Virus record (IMG/VR): IMGVR_UViG_3300044825_003095
Location: 1 to 60,305 of that record
Reading direction: 5' to 3' (one strand)
Length of the DNA stretch: 60,305 nt
DNA from: a virus
This document shows positions 57,131-60,305 of this stretch, piece after piece (within the stretch, counting starts at the first letter, position 1; every line of letters begins with the position of its first letter). The position numbers were made by a program, and so were the translations under genes. The notes below the pieces were generated by a model, which saw only the letters and a list, made by a program, of their open reading frames with translations, was not told where the DNA came from and ran no database searches.

Positions 57131-57746
57131 CGGTAGGTTCCTTCGTGGTTTCGTCCAGCGGCGGCTTGTCGATCATCCTGATGGTCTCATCGGGGACCAT
57201 CGGGCCGCCCGTCTCCGGTTGTCGGCCGGCGGCGGCACTGTCGAGCGATCGAATCGCGTCCTGCATGGTTCTGATCTCGCCAACGGTCAGTAGATCGCCG
57301 TTGGTGCAAGTCATCACCACCACGTCATACGGGCAGTCGAAGTACGCTGGCCGTCCCATTGCCGGAATCGGCTGGCCCAGTTTCAGCAGCGGACCCATGA
57401 CGCGCGTTGCATCACGCATCGCATCCCTCGCCGCCTCGCACTCGGACCGCATCCGGTCGACGTACTTCCACAGCTTCGACTCCGGCGGCTCGCCCTCATG
57501 CCCCGTTGCGATGCCGCGACGCACGATCTCGTCGAGCATGCCTTGGAATCGCCCCCGCAACGTTCCCGGCGATGAGTCGGTGAGCTTGGCGATGCGTTCG
57601 GCCTGCTCGGCGTACGCGGAGAGGATGGGGCGGCAGCGCCGGCCGAGCAACACTGTTCGGCCTCCAAGCAGGTCGGGGTGATACGGGGGCATCGCGTCGA
57701 TCTCCGCCAGCAACTCGCGTGCGGCCTCGGGGGTGGGGTCAGCCAT
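57120..57746 (-). CDS. Hypothetical protein
   Basis: 208 residues from MADPTPEAARELLAEIDAMP; GGAAGGCAAGC precedes ATG 57746. N-terminal helices (RRCRPILSAYAEQAERIAKL) and a C-terminal TKEPTDAS tail. Neighbouring small early genes overlap. No family recognised. Confidence 0.8.
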   Translation of the reverse strand: MADPTPEAARELLAEIDAMPPYHPDLLGGRTVLLGRRCRPILSAYAEQAERIAKLTDSSPGTLRGRFQGMLDEIVRRGIATGHEGEPPESKLWKYVDRMRSECEAARDAMRDATRVMGPLLKLGQPIPAMGRPAYFDCPYDVVVMTCTNGDLLTVGEIRTMQDAIRSLDSAAAGRQPETGGPMVPDETIRMIDKPPLDETTKEPTDAS

Positions 57747-58041
57747 GCTTGCCTCCCTTCCCCGCCTTCGCCGCCGCGTGGAGGGCGTCGAGGGATTCGA
57801 AATGCTCCGCCTGCGCAGGGGGTTCCATTCGGGTGAACGATGCCGCACGGACCTTCGCCCACGCCTGCGCCGCTGCGGTGTAGATCAGGGCGGCGGCTGT
57901 CTCGTTACCGATGTCTGAACTGAACCTGCTAATAGCCCAATAACGACTTCCGTTCTCTCGCTTCATGGTGCAGCACATCGGCATGTACGCCTCGCCCAGC
58001 CAGAGGCGGAAGTCGGCGTCGTATTGGTGGAGGTCAGGCAT
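57739..58041 (-). CDS. Hypothetical protein
   Basis: 100 residues from MPDLHQYDADFRLWLGEAYM; overlaps both neighbours by 8 bp. Contains RYWAISRFSSDIGNETAAAL and a Lys- and Gly-rich tail. Function unknown. Confidence 0.75.
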   Translation of the reverse strand: MPDLHQYDADFRLWLGEAYMPMCCTMKRENGSRYWAISRFSSDIGNETAAALIYTAAAQAWAKVRAASFTRMEPPAQAEHFESLDALHAAAKAGKGGKHG

Positions 58042-58540
58042 TCGTCTTTCCCCACCGAATGAGATCGGACATGATGTCGGCCGTAAGCATCTCGCCTAGG
58101 CCATCCATGTGTGTGCGGTACAGCCGATCAACGATCTTCATGGCCAGGGCGGCACGCTCGGACGCCTTGCCGTTCGTCGTGAGCATTCCGGCACCGAGCC
58201 CGGCGCTCACGGCCTGCACGCCAAGCTCGATGGCAAGCGAGCACGTCGCGTATCCCATGCGTCCGAGCCTGTCGTAGCCGTCGATGTCAGTTGCGATCGC
58301 CACGCCGTTGAGCTGCGCGAGTCCGGCGCGGATGAAGTCGGACATCGCACCGGCCTTGTCTCTCCCGAGCTTGTGGCCAGCAGCAGCCGCAAGGGCATTG
58401 ATCCTGTCGCAGTCGAGCTTGACGTGCGCATCGTCGCGCACAAACGTCCCCCCGATCGTGTCCAGAACCTCGGCCATCTTCGCGCCGCGTTCGATCATCG
58501 CCTCCACATCTTCATGGCCGGTATCGTGGGAGCTTGTCAC
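58034..58540 (-). CDS. Hypothetical protein
   Basis: 168 residues from a GTG (58540) overlapping the upstream stop. Acidic N-terminus, then a Gly- and Ala-rich body (LAIELGVQAVSAGLGAGMLT) that is hydrophobic but interrupted; not an obvious membrane protein. Function unknown. Confidence 0.75.
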   Translation of the reverse strand: MTSSHDTGHEDVEAMIERGAKMAEVLDTIGGTFVRDDAHVKLDCDRINALAAAAGHKLGRDKAGAMSDFIRAGLAQLNGVAIATDIDGYDRLGRMGYATCSLAIELGVQAVSAGLGAGMLTTNGKASERAALAMKIVDRLYRTHMDGLGEMLTADIMSDLIRWGKTNA

Positions 58541-58869
58541 TTCTGCACCGTCCTCTTCTGCTGCGGCCTCATCATCCGCAGCGATTGAGCCGTGTCCTCC
58601 ATCGCCGCCGCCGTCCGCTGCTGCGCATCGAATGCCGACTGCACCAGGTCGCTCGCCCGGATGACCGCCGCGTCGCGGTCCGCGTATGCGGCGTCGAGCG
58701 CAGTCTGGTCACGTTCGTACTGCCAGTGCGCGCCTCGCATGAACGCGAGCCATGCGACCGCACCGGCCAGCGATGCGCCGAGCAGGATGTACATGACCAT
58801 CGAGGCGAGCGAGCGGCGGACCTGCTTGGGGGTGGCCGTGCCGGTGATTTTGGGGAAGGCGGGGTTCAC
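58537..58869 (-). CDS. Small membrane protein
   Basis: 110 residues from a GTG (58869). One membrane segment (MVMYILLGASLAGAVAWLAF) then a helical periplasmic or cytoplasmic domain (DRDAAVIRASDLVQSAFDAQ) and basic tail. Function unknown. Confidence 0.75.
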   Translation of the reverse strand: MNPAFPKITGTATPKQVRRSLASMVMYILLGASLAGAVAWLAFMRGAHWQYERDQTALDAAYADRDAAVIRASDLVQSAFDAQQRTAAAMEDTAQSLRMMRPQQKRTVQK

Positions 58870-59180
58870 TTGGCGTTCCTCCTGTTGCGTGCGGCGAGCA
58901 TGGCGTCGGCCTTGACATATCGAATCGCGGCCTCGACATCGGCGTACCATCGGACCACTTCCATCATGTCGTCCGACTTGGGCATCGGTCGTCCGGCCAT
59001 GAACTTACACGCTTCATAGTCGAAGCCGTCAACGCTGCAGTCGCTGTCGCTGACCACTCGCAGCGTTGCGGCGAACCAGTCACGCAGTGACATGCCATCG
59101 TGGTTGTTGATGTGATTCAGGATGAAGTCGTTCTGTGGGAACGCCGGTCCTCCGTCGTCATGCTTGTTCGTGTCGTTCAC
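58866..59180 (-). CDS. Common small phage protein (GPAFP...GMSLRDWFA type)
   Basis: 104 residues; GTG 59180 overlaps the upstream TGA. GGPAFPQNDFI and HDGMSLRDWFAATL are the signature of a widespread phage early protein family without known function; a helical KADAMLAARNRRNAK tail follows. Confidence 0.85.
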   Translation of the reverse strand: MNDTNKHDDGGPAFPQNDFILNHINNHDGMSLRDWFAATLRVVSDSDCSVDGFDYEACKFMAGRPMPKSDDMMEVVRWYADVEAAIRYVKADAMLAARNRRNAK

Positions 59181-59632
59181 TTGAGCACCTCCGGCGGCTC
59201 GATGCCGCAGAGCGAGTAGGCGAGCTTGAGCTTGGCGAAGAGGCGGTTGTCGCTCCTGAAATCGAACAGGATGTTGCACTCCGGGGCCAGGTACAAGTCC
59301 TTGAACTGAATGCAGTACGCCCCGCCGACTCTGGCGTACGCAATCGACGCTTGTCGTTTGTGCGTCTCTTCCTCCAGCAGTCGATCCACCCCGAACTCGA
59401 TCCGCTCGGCGGCGGTCGCGTCGTCGCAGTCGTACAGGTGCGTCTCGCCGGTGGTATTGCCGTTGGGGTACTTCCTGCGGCTTCGATATACCCACAGTGG
59501 TTCATGCGAAGAACCGACGAACGCGGGGTTGACGAACGTCAATTCGGCTTCGAGGAATCGCGGCCTGCACTCCGGCCGTTCCTGCCACAGCCGCTCCACG
59601 GCGGCGTGGATGGTTGAGGGGGTGGTGGTCAT
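59177..59632 (-). CDS. Hypothetical protein
   Basis: 151 residues from MTTTPSTIHAAVERLWQERP; the start overlaps the Cys-Ser-X gene stop by 4 bp (ATGA). Shares the MTTT opening of early genes. Contains DCDDATAAERIEFGVDRLLE and a strand-rich C-terminus. Function unknown. Confidence 0.8.
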   Translation of the reverse strand: MTTTPSTIHAAVERLWQERPECRPRFLEAELTFVNPAFVGSSHEPLWVYRSRRKYPNGNTTGETHLYDCDDATAAERIEFGVDRLLEEETHKRQASIAYARVGGAYCIQFKDLYLAPECNILFDFRSDNRLFAKLKLAYSLCGIEPPEVLK

Positions 59633-60305
59633 GGGCCGACGCTCTCCGCAATCTCGGCTTCCGCCAGCCGCTTCATGTCGGCCATCGCGGCATCGTTGGA
59701 ATCGAAGAACCGGGTCATCGGAACGGCGTGCGGAGAGCTGGCCCGGTAGATCATGCTTGCCGCGAGCGGCGTGTCGAATCGCTTCTCCAGTGCGTAGCCA
59801 GCCTCTCCAGCGAGATGCACAACGTGTCCAGCGCGGCAGTGCGTCGTGTTGCACCGATGCCATATCGACATGTCGAGCGCCCCCGGAACGCTGACCGCTT
59901 CCAACACGCGCTGATGGATGTTCTCGATCTTCGGCACTTCCACCGGGGCCTGCTGTGCTGGGCTCCAGCCCGAGCAGTCCGAGCAGCGCGAGCAGTCCGA
60001 GCAGCGCGAGCAGTGCGAGCAGTCCGAGCAGCGCGAGCAGTCCGAGCAGCGCGAGCAGTGCGAGCAGTCCGAGCAGTGCGAGCAGTCCGAGCAGTGCGAG
60101 CAGTCCGAGCACTCCGAGCAGCCCGAGCAGCCCGAGCAGCCCGAGCAGCGCGAGCAGCGCGAGCAGTGCGAGCAGTCCGAGCAGTGCGAGCAGTCCGAGC
60201 ACTCCGAGCAGCCCGAGCAGCCCGAGCAGCCCGAGCAGCGCGAGCAGCGCGAGCAGTCCGAGCAGCGCGAGCAGCGCGAGCAGTCCGAGCAGCCCGAGCA
60301 GCCCG
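59629..60305 (-). CDS. Cys-Ser-X repeat protein, repeat array and C-terminal domain (wraps to 1-309)
   Basis: The frame is open from the contig end through the repeat to the stop at 59629. On the closed genome only 59629-60180 belongs here and continues at 309-1. After the last CSG triplet come WSPAQQAPVEVPKIENIHQR and the domain MSIWHRCNTTHCRAGHVVHL, AGEAGYALEKRFDTPLAASM and IYRASSPHA. This C-terminal domain is a known small phage domain often fused to repeat regions. A separate GTG at 59943 could start the domain alone, but continuity and the ribosome site at 309 favour the fusion. The predicted product has 286 residues, half of them Cys-Ser-X. Confidence 0.85.
   Translation of the reverse strand, partial: GCSGCSDCSRCSRCSDCSRCSRCSGCSGCSGCSECSDCSHCSDCSHCSRCSRCSGCSGCSGCSECSDCSHCSDCSHCSDCSHCSRCSDCSRCSDCSHCSRCSDCSRCSDCSGWSPAQQAPVEVPKIENIHQRVLEAVSVPGALDMSIWHRCNTTHCRAGHVVHLAGEAGYALEKRFDTPLAASMIYRASSPHAVPMTRFFDSNDAAMADMKRLAEAEIAESVGP
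59969..60305 (-). repeat. 9-bp tandem repeat array (second half)
   Basis: Continuation of the array at 1-215; bases 60181-60305 duplicate 1-125. The units vary only at the two bases that encode X in Cys-Ser-X, so the Cys and Ser codons (TGC TCG) are strictly kept. Confidence 0.95.
60181..60305. repeat. Exact terminal direct repeat (copy 2)
   Basis: Identical to 1-125 at every base. If the ends were joined without trimming this copy, the reading frame of the repeat gene would shift by two; trimming restores it. Confidence 0.9.

Noticed and set aside
59177-60202. Leucine-rich (LLGLLALL) protein reading of the repeat
   Set aside because: This frame has no ribosome site at its start and runs antiparallel in phase to a well-supported gene; the Cys-Ser-X frame has a ribosome site, proper head and tail and continues across the junction.

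Overview
The window is a complete or nearly complete genome of a tailed bacteriophage, probably a podovirus. Bases 1-125 are repeated exactly at 60181-60305, so the contig closes on itself with a unique length of about 60,180 bp. One gene reads in frame across the junction. By eye the DNA is about two-thirds G+C. Promoters resemble bacterial sigma-70 sites (TTGACA and TATAAT-like boxes 17 bp apart) and most genes have GGAG-type ribosome sites, so the host is a high-GC bacterium that cannot be named from the sequence. No integrase is visible, so a lytic lifestyle is likely.

Layout. Nearly all genes from 16.6 kb down to 1, and on across the junction from 60.2 kb down to 30.8 kb, lie on the minus strand (about 46 kb in one direction). 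The plus strand carries a 14-kb head and packaging block (16.6-30.8 kb). (1) 0.3-8.4 kb: about twenty tightly packed small genes of mostly unknown function, one tRNA-Arg, and a set of six 14-15 bp palindromes. (2) 8.5-10.7 kb: a monocistronic gene for a possible DNA-binding protein with its own promoter and terminator, then a 1-kb region without a convincing gene. (3) 10.7-16.6 kb: a DNA methyltransferase gene interrupted by an HNH endonuclease gene, a HELAH metallopeptidase-like protein, and a replisome-organiser-like protein whose gene contains iteron-like repeats (candidate origin). (4) 16.6-30.8 kb, plus strand: GroES-like co-chaperonin, large terminase, portal, scaffold, major capsid protein and several virion proteins, with an inverted SGNH-hydrolase gene. 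(5) 30.8-45.4 kb, minus: a 2163-residue internal virion protein, a second internal protein, a cysteine-rich protein, tail-tube or nozzle proteins and a DNRLRE-like protein. (6) 45.4-47.4 kb: small membrane, lipo- and secreted proteins (probable lysis region) and an Acb2-like anti-CBASS protein. (7) 47.4-53.5 kb: a recombination module with a RuvC-like protein, an IS110-type transposase-domain protein, an SbcC-like ATPase, RecT and a YqaJ exonuclease behind a strong promoter. (8) 53.3-60.2 kb: a SLOG protein, a DnaN-like sliding clamp, a C5-cytosine methyltransferase, small early genes, and a protein with 47 Cys-Ser-X triplets that spans the contig ends.

How it works together. No DNA polymerase, primase or helicase is recognisable. 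The phage probably recruits the host replisome with its replisome organiser and its own sliding clamp, and uses the exonuclease, RecT, SbcC-like and RuvC set for recombination-dependent replication. Two methyltransferases and the Acb2-like protein suggest evasion of restriction and CBASS. No classical endolysin was recognised.

Most noteworthy: the Cys-Ser-X repeat protein, the coupled IS110-type and RuvC-like pair, the GTTAGTNNACTAAC palindromes placed before ribosome sites of early genes, the sliding clamp without a polymerase, and a consensus promoter that apparently yields a leaderless mRNA for the replication gene.
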